Shown: positions 1 to 5,450 of the stretch, piece by piece
Numbering within the stretch: the first letter of the stretch is position 1
How the letters are laid out: every line of letters starts with the position of its first letter
Assembly: GCA_949287115.1 (NCBI GenBank)
Contig: CASEFF010000100.1
Location: 1-6,160, forward strand
DNA length: 6,160 bases
Direction of reading: 5' to 3'
From: an uncultured Bacillota bacterium
GTDB lineage: Bacteria > Bacillota > Clostridia > Peptostreptococcales > Anaerovoracaceae
Notes under the pieces: generated by a model
The model's input: the letters and a program-made list of their open reading frames with translations, nothing else
The model's database searches: none
Told to the model about the DNA's origin: nothing
Translations under genes and position numbers: made by a program

Positions 1-23
1 ATTCCGAGTAAAATAATTATTCA

Positions 24-37
24 CATAATACATAATA
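24..37. repeat. Two tandem copies of a 7-bp unit (CATAATA)
   Basis: CATAATA occurs twice back to back at 24-30 and 31-37. On the minus strand each copy contributes a TATTAT hexamer, so the duplication creates two possible -10 elements for the leftward promoter. With only two copies of an AT-rich unit it may be chance; no function is claimed beyond the overlap with the promoter. Confidence 0.5.
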
Positions 38-61
38 CAGGGAGCATCGCATAACTGTCAA
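32..61 (-). promoter_or_regulatory. Leftward sigma-A-type promoter leaving the window
   Basis: Read on the minus strand, a perfect TTGACA (-35, plus-strand 56-61) is followed by an 18-bp spacer and TATTAT (-10, plus-strand 32-37; five of six match TATAAT). Transcription would start near position 25 and run left past position 1. It lies just beyond the terminator of the flavoprotein gene, as expected for a new leftward transcription unit whose gene is outside the window. No ribosome binding site is visible in the remaining 24 bases. Prediction from consensus only. Confidence 0.55.
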
Positions 62-104
62 TAAAAAACGTCAAAAAAATAACGAGAGCGGAGAGCCGTA
101 AATG

Positions 105-141
105 CCATGAGAAACAAAACCCCCGTCCAAAGACAGGGGGT
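105..141 (-). terminator. Intrinsic terminator of the flavoprotein gene
   Basis: On the minus strand the arm ACCCCCTGTC (141 to 132) pairs with GACGGGGGT (127 to 119) around a four-base TTTG loop, with one bulged T. The C5/G5 core makes the stem strong, and it is followed at once by the T-rich run TTTGTTTCT. The hairpin begins about 60 bases after the TAA stop at 200-202. On the plus strand the hairpin is followed by ATACGG with no T-run, so it should act leftward only. Confidence 0.85.
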
Positions 142-199
142 ATACGGAGGGGGGGCAAAGACCGGTTGCGACCGCAGGCGGATCGCAGAGGTGTGCGGC

Positions 200-1396
200 T
201 TATGAGACAGTCCCGGCGATACGGTCCGCGGCGGCCCTTGCCGATGAGTAGGCGAACTGGATGTTGTAGCCGCCGGTGATGCCGTCTATGTCAAGGGCTT
301 CGCCGGTTACAAACAGGCCGGGAAGAGACTTCACCTCCATGGAGGTGGTGTCTATCTGAGACAGATCGACGCCGCCGCACGTACACATGGCTCTGCCGAA
401 GCCCGCGACCGAATCTATAACCAATGTTTCGCCCGTCACGGCTGACGTGAGCTTCTTCAGGGAACTGCCATAGCGCTCCGTCAGTATGCGGCAGAACCGC
501 TTCGGAAGATCAAGCTCATCCGCCATGACGCCGGAAAGCTCCGCTTTGCTGCGGTGGGTCGCTTTCTTAAGGCGGTCGAGGACGTCTTCGTAGCGTAGTG
601 CGCCGACATACGAGATCTTCAGCGTAAGGCCGGCAGCGGCGTATTTTGATATGTTGAGTACGGCCGGTCCCGACAGGTCCCCGTGGGTCAGCAGGAGGCC
701 GCCTGAGTTTTCGACGATGCGTCTGTCGCCGTCCCATACGGATACGCGGGCGTCGGGAAACGATATGCCGGAAAGCTCCCCGTACGGATAATCGGTGATG
801 CGTATCGGTGATAGGGCCGGGATGAGCCTTGTGACGGAAAGTCCCAGGTCCTTTTTCAGCACGGAAAACATGGAGCCGTCGGAGCCGGTGGACGGATAGG
901 AGCATCCTCCGGTGGCGATGACGAGCGCCTTTGCTGTGAATGTCGCGTTGAGGGAGCGCACGGTCCAGCCTTCGGGCGCTTTGGCGATGTGCTCCGCAGC
1001 ATGGTCGCATTTGATGGAAAATCCGTTTTCGCCGGATCTTTTCAGCAGCATGTCGAGGATGGTGCGCGACGACATGGATGCCGGGAAGACCTTGCCGTCC
1101 TCTCTCGTGACGGTGGCTATGCCGCCGGTTTCGAGGAACTCCGCAAGGGACGCATTGCTGTACCGGTAGAGGCATTTCCTTATTTTTCTGCCGTTTTCAC
1201 CGTAACAATCCACGAAATCCCTGATGGGCCCGTCGTGGGTCACGTTGCACTGGCCGCTGCCGCTCATGAGGAGCTTGGTGCCGGGGCGCGATGTTTTTTC
1301 GAGTATGAGACCGCGCATCGTGCGCGGCATTGAAGCGGCGCAGAAGAGTCCGGAGACTCCGGCGCCGATGATGATGCAGTCGTATATATTCTTCAT
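200..1396 (-). CDS. FAD-dependent oxidoreductase, HI0933/BaiN (aminoacetone oxidase) family
   Basis: A 398-residue soluble flavoprotein. Seen: an N-terminal Rossmann FAD-binding motif GAGVSG (residues 11-16) after a hydrophobic beta strand; the family motif GSGQCNVT (46-53); ATGG (161-164) followed by SYPSTGS; SGPAVLNIS (242-250); and a C-terminal FAD-contacting block GEALDIDGITGGYNIQ (365-380). These are hallmarks of the HI0933-like family (Pfam PF03486), and the length is normal. Members are annotated as NAD(P)/FAD-dependent oxidoreductases, BaiN or 'aminoacetone oxidase family', but physiological substrates are mostly unproven, so no reaction is assigned. The start at 1396 is chosen because the FAD strand begins there; an in-frame ATG at 1447 would add 17 residues not expected in the family and has no Shine-Dalgarno. 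The gene is monocistronic here, divergent from the Clc gene, and ends in a strong terminator. Isoleucine codons are about 11 ATA to 15 ATC, unlike the ATA-rich Clc gene. Confidence 0.93.
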   Translation of the reverse strand: MKNIYDCIIIGAGVSGLFCAASMPRTMRGLILEKTSRPGTKLLMSGSGQCNVTHDGPIRDFVDCYGENGRKIRKCLYRYSNASLAEFLETGGIATVTREDGKVFPASMSSRTILDMLLKRSGENGFSIKCDHAAEHIAKAPEGWTVRSLNATFTAKALVIATGGCSYPSTGSDGSMFSVLKKDLGLSVTRLIPALSPIRITDYPYGELSGISFPDARVSVWDGDRRIVENSGGLLLTHGDLSGPAVLNISKYAAAGLTLKISYVGALRYEDVLDRLKKATHRSKAELSGVMADELDLPKRFCRILTERYGSSLKKLTSAVTGETLVIDSVAGFGRAMCTCGGVDLSQIDTTSMEVKSLPGLFVTGEALDIDGITGGYNIQFAYSSARAAADRIAGTVS

Positions 1397-1403
1397 GGTA
1401 CAT

Positions 1404-1412
1404 ATTTTAACA
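1404..1412 (-). promoter_or_regulatory. Extended -10 promoter of the flavoprotein gene
   Basis: On the minus strand TGTTAAAAT (1412 to 1404) fits an extended -10 element (TGn plus TAAAAT, five of six match TATAAT). It ends seven bases before the ATG at 1396, so transcription would begin at or next to the A of the start codon. No good -35 hexamer lies 16-18 bp upstream. No Shine-Dalgarno precedes the ATG, which agrees with a leaderless mRNA. Inferred from consensus only. Confidence 0.4.
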
Positions 1413-1461
1413 CAAAAAAGCGCGACGTGCCGCTGCCTTGCCGCCATTACCGCTATTTAAC

Positions 1462-1490
1462 TGGAAAAGAGCGGCGAAATAATATATACT
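1462..1490 (+). promoter_or_regulatory. Candidate promoter of the Clc antiporter gene
   Basis: TGGAAA (1462-1467, four of six match TTGACA), a 17-bp spacer, and TATACT (1485-1490, five of six match TATAAT). Initiation near 1497 would give a leader of roughly 16 bases carrying the Shine-Dalgarno. The surrounding AATAATATATACT is the most AT-rich part of the divergent spacer. The -35 is weak. Confidence 0.5.
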
Positions 1491-1502
1491 GTAGCGGGAA
1501 AC

Positions 1503-1507
1503 GGAGG
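1503..1507 (+). promoter_or_regulatory. Shine-Dalgarno that fixes the GTG start of the Clc gene
   Basis: GGAGG lies five bases before the GTG at 1513. An ATG at 1511 overlaps this GTG in another frame but is followed directly by TGA, so GTG is the only workable start near the site. Confidence 0.8.
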
Positions 1508-1512
1508 GCGAT

Positions 1513-3078
1513 GTGAAAAAGGATATATCCGGAACGATAAAACGTGCTGAGAGATTCAGCATCATACTGCTGGGAGAAGGCATGCTGGTGGGTATAGCGG
1601 CCGGCATAACGGTCATCGCCTACAGGGTGCTGCTGGAGCAGGCAGGCGCATGGAACAGGATGCTGGTCGATCTGGCATCGCAGAGCGCAGCCTACGGAGC
1701 GGCATGGTTTGCCATACTGGCGGTCATGGCTCTCATAACGGCAAGGCTCGTATCCTACGAGCCGATGATATCGGGAAGCGGCATACCTCAGGTGGAAGGT
1801 GAGGTGGTCGGTAAGCTGAGGCAGAAATGGTACAGGGTCATAATATGCAAGTTCATCGGAGGATTTCTGTGCATGCTGGGAGGTCTTGCCCTGGGCAGGG
1901 AAGGTCCTTCCATACAGATAGGCGCGATGACGGGAAAAGGCGTGTCGAAACGGCTGGATCGCGGAAGGACAGAAGAACACTTCCTGATAACGTGCGGCGC
2001 CAGCGCAGGTCTGGCTGCGGCATTCCATGCACCGCTGGCGGGAGTCATGTTCTCGCTGGAGGAGATACACAAGAACTTTTCCGTATCGGTGCTCACTTCC
2101 GTGATGACGGCATCCCTTACTGCCGATATACTGAGCACTCTGGTTCTGGGCACCGACTCCATATTTCGTTTTGAGATAACGGAAGTGCTGCCGACGGGAT
2201 ATTACTGGATGATACTGCTGCTGGGAGTTATACTGGGGCTTCTGGGGGCGTTTTACAACTGGTTCACGCTGAAGGCGCAGTCGCTCTACGGCAGGATAGG
2301 GAAAGGCGGCAACGCCGTGAAGCTGATGATACCGTTCATGGCAGCGGGGGTTTTGGGGTTCACGTTCCCGGATCTTTTAGGCAACGGGCACGATATGATA
2401 ACACAGCTGACTCACACGGACATGATGTTCGGCACGGTGATGCTGATACTGGCAGGCAGGTTCCTGTTCTCGGCGGTCAGCTTCGGCTCCGGTGCGCCGG
2501 GCGGCATATTTTTCCCGCTGCTGGTCATCGGAGGATATATAGGAGGGGCTTTTGCCACGGCAGGCGTTCAGTACATGGGGCTCGATCCCGTATATGTGAA
2601 CAACTTCGTACTGCTGGCGATGGCGGGGTATTTCGCGGCGATAGTCAGAGCGCCGCTGACCGGTATAATACTGATATTCGAAATGACCGGCAATCTCAAC
2701 CACATGCTGTCCCTGTCGGTCGTTACCATAGTGGCGTATGTGGTGGCGACGCTGACAGGTTCGAGGCCGATATACGAGAGCCTGCTGGAGAGGTTCATGG
2801 AAAAGAACGGCGGGAAAACTGACGCGGACGAAAGCGTGAAGCAGAAAATACTTGCGAATTTCGTCGTGGAAAAGGGCTCGGTGCCTGACGGGAAACTGAT
2901 CGGCGAGATAGAGTGGCCGGACAACTGTCTGCTGGTGGCGGTCCAGAGAGGGGCCGAGGAGCTGATACCGCGGGGAAGGACGAGACTGCTGGCAGGAGAC
3001 ATGATCGTGACCATGGGCGATGAGCGCGACATGGACGCAGTGCGTGAAAAGATGGAAGAGCTCTGCAGAGGGCTCTAG
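1513..3078 (+). CDS. Clc-family H+/Cl- antiporter with C-terminal RCK_C (TrkA-C) domain
   Basis: A 521-residue membrane protein. The Clc core spans about residues 15-425 with the signature elements GSGIP (88-92, Cl--coordinating serine S89), GREGP (128-132, gating glutamate E130), EE at 183-184 (E184 corresponds to the proton glutamate E203 of E. coli ClcA), GGIFFP (330-335) and Y421 in RPIY (matching Y445). Having both glutamates indicates an H+-coupled exchanger rather than a channel. After a charged linker (about 425-440), residues about 441-520 match an RCK_C/TrkA-C domain (VPDGKLIGEIEWP, then LLAGDMIVTMG), a putative ligand-binding regulatory domain absent from E. coli ClcA (473 residues). 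Likely roles are chloride/proton homeostasis or acid and osmotic stress. It has its own promoter, a GTG start with GGAGG at good spacing, and a hairpin downstream. Isoleucine codons are strongly ATA (about 35 of 41 by hand count). Gene symbol withheld because orthology to E. coli clcA is not established. Confidence 0.95.
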   Translation: MKKDISGTIKRAERFSIILLGEGMLVGIAAGITVIAYRVLLEQAGAWNRMLVDLASQSAAYGAAWFAILAVMALITARLVSYEPMISGSGIPQVEGEVVGKLRQKWYRVIICKFIGGFLCMLGGLALGREGPSIQIGAMTGKGVSKRLDRGRTEEHFLITCGASAGLAAAFHAPLAGVMFSLEEIHKNFSVSVLTSVMTASLTADILSTLVLGTDSIFRFEITEVLPTGYYWMILLLGVILGLLGAFYNWFTLKAQSLYGRIGKGGNAVKLMIPFMAAGVLGFTFPDLLGNGHDMITQLTHTDMMFGTVMLILAGRFLFSAVSFGSGAPGGIFFPLLVIGGYIGGAFATAGVQYMGLDPVYVNNFVLLAMAGYFAAIVRAPLTGIILIFEMTGNLNHMLSLSVVTIVAYVVATLTGSRPIYESLLERFMEKNGGKTDADESVKQKILANFVVEKGSVPDGKLIGEIEWPDNCLLVAVQRGAEELIPRGRTRLLAGDMIVTMGDERDMDAVREKMEELCRGL

Positions 3079-3090
3079 GATGATATGTAT

Positions 3091-3119
3091 GGCTGTCGCT
3101 TCGCAGGAAAGCGGCAGCC
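3091..3119 (+). terminator. Hairpin after the Clc gene, probable terminator
   Basis: GGCTGTCGCTT (3091-3101) pairs with AAGCGGCAGCC (3109-3119) around a seven-base loop: 11 pairs, one of them G-T. It lies 12 bases after the TAG stop. The following TTAATAAATTCTT is T-rich but interrupted, so termination may be partial and some readthrough into the ABC operon is possible. Confidence 0.6.
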
Positions 3120-3150
3120 TTAATAAATTCTTAAAGCGCCAGTATAGCCG

Positions 3151-3167
3151 CGTCAATGGCAATGACG
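3151..3167. promoter_or_regulatory. 17-bp imperfect palindrome over the -35 region, candidate operator
   Basis: CGTCAATGGCAATGACG is symmetric about G3159 with seven of eight base pairs matching (only A3156/A3162 fails). It covers the -35 position (3157-3162) of the ABC operon promoter, where a repressor or response regulator commonly binds. It does not match the known BceR-type site (TNACA-N4-TGTAA). The operator role is inferred from symmetry and position only. Confidence 0.35.
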
Positions 3168-3185
3168 GGCGCGCTATGGTATAAT
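3157..3185 (+). promoter_or_regulatory. Promoter of the ABC transporter operon
   Basis: A perfect TATAAT (3180-3185) preceded by TGG (3177-3179) forms an extended -10 element. The -35 at 17-bp spacing, TGGCAA (3157-3162), matches only three of six bases, a pattern typical of extended -10 or activator-dependent promoters. Initiation near 3192 gives a leader of about 19 bases that contains the Shine-Dalgarno. Confidence 0.7.
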
Positions 3186-3194
3186 CTTACCGTT

Positions 3195-3201
3195 AAGGAG
3201 G
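3195..3201 (+). promoter_or_regulatory. Shine-Dalgarno for the first ABC gene
   Basis: AAGGAGG lies nine bases before the GTG at 3211, a strong site that supports GTG as the start. The protein then begins with MIQLKNVSKYY, the usual N-terminal strand of a LolD/MacB-type ATPase. Confidence 0.85.
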
Positions 3202-3203
3202 CA

Positions 3204-3216
3204 TATCACAGTGATA
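3204..3216. repeat. 13-bp perfect palindrome spanning the GTG start codon
   Basis: TATCAC-A-GTGATA is a perfect inverted repeat with a one-base centre; its right arm contains the start codon at 3211-3213. As RNA it could form only a weak five-pair stem with a three-base loop. It may be a protein binding site or chance; the sequence does not decide. Confidence 0.4.
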
Positions 3217-5448
3217 CAGCTAAAGAACGTTTCGAAATACTATTACAGCAAAGGCATGATCGCCAGCGGGATCTCGAAAGTGAACCTCGCGTTCGAGATA
3301 GGAGAGTTCGTGGTGATAACGGGCGAATCCGGCAGCGGCAAGACGACGCTGCTCAACGTCATATCGGGGCTCGACTCCTATGAAGAAGGCGAGATGTATA
3401 TAGACGGAAAGGAAACCAGTCATTACCGTGCGTCTGATTTTGAGGATTACAGAAAGCGTTACATAGGCAACATATTCCAGCATTTCAATCTGGTCAACAG
3501 CTATACCGTATATCAGAACGTGGAGCTGATACTTCTCATAAACGGATACTCGAAGGAAGAGATAAAGCGCAGAGTGCCGGAGATAATAGAAAAGGTGGGA
3601 CTGACTTCCCATTCGTCCACGAAGGTGTCGAAGCTCTCCGGCGGTCAGAAGCAGAGAGTGGCGATAGCCAGAGCTTTAGCAAAGGATACGGATATAATAG
3701 TGGCCGACGAGCCGACAGGCAACCTGGACAGCGTTTCGGCGGAAGGTATCGTGGAGCTGCTCAGCGAGATCGCCCACGACAAGCTGGTCATAGTGGTGAC
3801 CCACAATTACGATCAGTTCGCCAGATACGTGACGAGGAAGATAAAGATGCACGACGGGAAGGTCGTGGAAGACGTACGGGTCAGAGAAGAGGGCTGCGTA
3901 CCGGCGGCAGCGGTCATGCGTTCGGAAGACGACAGGGAAGAGCACTACGGCAAGAGCATGAGGGTTTCCAGCAAACTGAGGCTGGGAGTGAGGAACACGT
4001 TCAACATAATGCCGAAGTTCCTGCTGATGCTGGCTGTGTTCGTGTTCGTGGTGTTTGCGGTGACGTCGCAGTACACGGCGTTCCTCAATCAGGAGGAGCA
4101 GGAAGACAGCCTTGGATACAACGACTACTTCTACAATTACAGCGAAGATCGTGTCGTGCTGAAGAAAACGGACGGTTCGGCCTTTATGGAGGATGATATA
4201 AATGCCATCGGCAATGTGGCCGGAGTAAGGTCGATAGCCGTCAACGACATACTGCTGGACACGCCTCTTTACATAGAGAGCGATGACATGTATTACGAGG
4301 CGTACCCGAGATCGATAGGGGAATTCGACGGGAATCTCGTATCGGGAAGGATGCCGGAAGCCGACAACGAAGTCATATTCGCGGCGGTAAAGGATGACTT
4401 CGATGCGGAAATGATAAAGGCGCTCATTGACAGGACGTTCCGCATAGATCTGGGAGAAGATGTGGCCGTGGATCTGACCATAACGGGATTTGCGTACAGA
4501 GATGCGGGCGACGGAGCGTTTTCATATACGGGAGAGCTCTACGCCACCGATGATATGATAAACACGATACTGACGGAGACGTACAGTACAGGCAGCACCG
4601 TGACGACGACCGTCAACGGCAAGGTGCAGCAGTATATGGAAGGAAACGCATTCTACAGGCTCGTACCCAACAGCCGTGTGGAAGAAGGACATGCTCTGGT
4701 GGCCGAGGAGCTGGATAACTTTTACGGCGAAAACGACGGAGCAAAAGGCAAGACCATAACGGTAACGGCGGAGAACATGTTCTATACTCAGTCCGTGGAT
4801 CTCACAGTCGATGAAGTGTATACGTCGAGGAATTTCGAGAGCATCACGGGAGTATCGGATTACGAGAGCAACAACGGCACCGTATACGTGAGTCAGAAGG
4901 ATTACGACAGGCTTTTCAACAGGGGCAACTATCAGGCTTCCGTATATGTGAGGGATGCCGATGAGATGGAACCCGTGCTGGATGCACTGGAAACGATGGG
5001 TTATACGACACTGCCTCTTAAGGATACGCTGATAAGCATGTTCAGCGACATGACTTCCATAGTGCGGGTGCCGGTAACGGTAGTGCTGATAGTGGCGCTG
5101 TTCTTCATAGCGTATTTCGTCATCAGGCTCATACTGAGGTCAAGGGCGTCGTATTTCAGCATACTGAGGATGCTGGGACTGGCGAGGAAGAACATCAGGA
5201 GGATACTGGACGTGGAAATGCTGCTGACGTTCAATATCGCCTACGCAATATTCATAGCCTGCGTGGCGCTGGTGAAGACGGGAACGGTGGATGTGGAGTA
5301 CATAACCGCACTTGTCGAGTATATGCACGTTAAGGATTATGTGATACTTTACGCTGTGACGGCGATCATGGCATATCTCATTTCGGGTAAGTTCGCGAGG
5401 ACGCTGTTCAGGAAGACGGCGATGGGCGCGTACAGAGAGGAGGAATGA
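3211..5448 (+). CDS. MacB-like fused ABC transporter ATPase/permease
   Basis: A 745-residue protein joining an ABC ATPase to an FtsX-type permease. ATPase (about 1-220): Walker A GESGSGKTT (38-46), Q-loop Q90, signature LSGGQ (142-146), Walker B IIVADE (162-167, catalytic E167), D-loop NLDS (171-174) and switch H198, all intact. After a charged linker (about 221-260) come TM1 (about 269-287), an extracytoplasmic domain (about 290-617), then TM2 (about 620-642), TM3 (about 668-688) and TM4 (about 710-727). The cytoplasmic segment at 642-670 (SILRMLGLARKNIRRIL) is the typical FtsX-domain coupling loop. This order is that of MacB (E. coli MacB, 648 residues), whose family works by mechanotransmission at the membrane rather than by channelling substrate through the bilayer. 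The extracytoplasmic domain is longer than in MacB, has no cysteine and is strongly acidic. It is first in an operon, two bp from a second ABC gene. Substrate is unknown; antimicrobial peptide defence, peptide export or cell-envelope control are possible. Confidence 0.9.
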   Translation: MIQLKNVSKYYYSKGMIASGISKVNLAFEIGEFVVITGESGSGKTTLLNVISGLDSYEEGEMYIDGKETSHYRASDFEDYRKRYIGNIFQHFNLVNSYTVYQNVELILLINGYSKEEIKRRVPEIIEKVGLTSHSSTKVSKLSGGQKQRVAIARALAKDTDIIVADEPTGNLDSVSAEGIVELLSEIAHDKLVIVVTHNYDQFARYVTRKIKMHDGKVVEDVRVREEGCVPAAAVMRSEDDREEHYGKSMRVSSKLRLGVRNTFNIMPKFLLMLAVFVFVVFAVTSQYTAFLNQEEQEDSLGYNDYFYNYSEDRVVLKKTDGSAFMEDDINAIGNVAGVRSIAVNDILLDTPLYIESDDMYYEAYPRSIGEFDGNLVSGRMPEADNEVIFAAVKDDFDAEMIKALIDRTFRIDLGEDVAVDLTITGFAYRDAGDGAFSYTGELYATDDMINTILTETYSTGSTVTTTVNGKVQQYMEGNAFYRLVPNSRVEEGHALVAEELDNFYGENDGAKGKTITVTAENMFYTQSVDLTVDEVYTSRNFESITGVSDYESNNGTVYVSQKDYDRLFNRGNYQASVYVRDADEMEPVLDALETMGYTTLPLKDTLISMFSDMTSIVRVPVTVVLIVALFFIAYFVIRLILRSRASYFSILRMLGLARKNIRRILDVEMLLTFNIAYAIFIACVALVKTGTVDVEYITALVEYMHVKDYVILYAVTAIMAYLISGKFARTLFRKTAMGAYREEE
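5439..5443 (+). promoter_or_regulatory. Shine-Dalgarno that selects the start of the second ABC gene
   Basis: GGAGG lies inside the last codons of the upstream gene. Two in-frame ATGs follow: 5445, which overlaps the upstream TGA as ATGA, and 5451. The site is only one base from 5445 but seven from 5451, so 5451 is preferred. Either start implies translational coupling. Confidence 0.75.
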
Positions 5449-5450
5449 TC

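Noticed and set aside
24..37. Start of a CRISPR or microsatellite array
   Set aside because: Only two 7-bp copies, no spacers, and no further repeats in the region.
912..1333. Plus-strand open frames opposite the flavoprotein gene
   Set aside because: They lie fully within a conserved minus-strand gene, show no recognisable domain and have low-complexity composition typical of antisense shadows.
1397..1447. In-frame upstream ATG at 1447 that would lengthen the flavoprotein by 17 residues
   Set aside because: The added residues (MAARQRHVALFCVKICT) precede the FAD-binding strand, do not look like family sequence or a signal peptide, and have no Shine-Dalgarno.
1450..1474. CCGCT-N15-AGCGG inverted repeat around the -35 of the Clc promoter
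   Set aside because: The arms are only five bases with a long gap in a GC-containing region; such repeats are expected by chance.
1511..1516. ATG at 1511 as the start of the Clc gene
   Set aside because: It is followed immediately by TGA in its own frame; the coding frame starts at the overlapping GTG at 1513.
1397..1530. Fluoride riboswitch upstream of the Clc gene, suggested by GGCGATG at 1507-1513
   Set aside because: The GGCGATG is the end of the Shine-Dalgarno plus start codon, with no riboswitch pairing after it. The protein has the chloride-type GSGIP and GREGP motifs, not those of CLC-F fluoride exporters.
1788..3162. Minus-strand open frames opposite the Clc gene, up to 261 codons
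   Set aside because: The translations are His/Arg/Gln-rich and featureless, while the plus strand carries an intact Clc protein with all motifs.
3079..3210. BceR-type operator for a peptide-sensing two-component system
   Set aside because: No TNACA-N4-TGTAA motif is present and no sensor kinase or response regulator lies in the window.
5445..5450. ATGA-overlap start at 5445 for the second ABC gene
   Set aside because: It is in frame, but only one base separates it from GGAGG; the ATG at 5451 has the ideal seven-base spacing. It would add only two residues.
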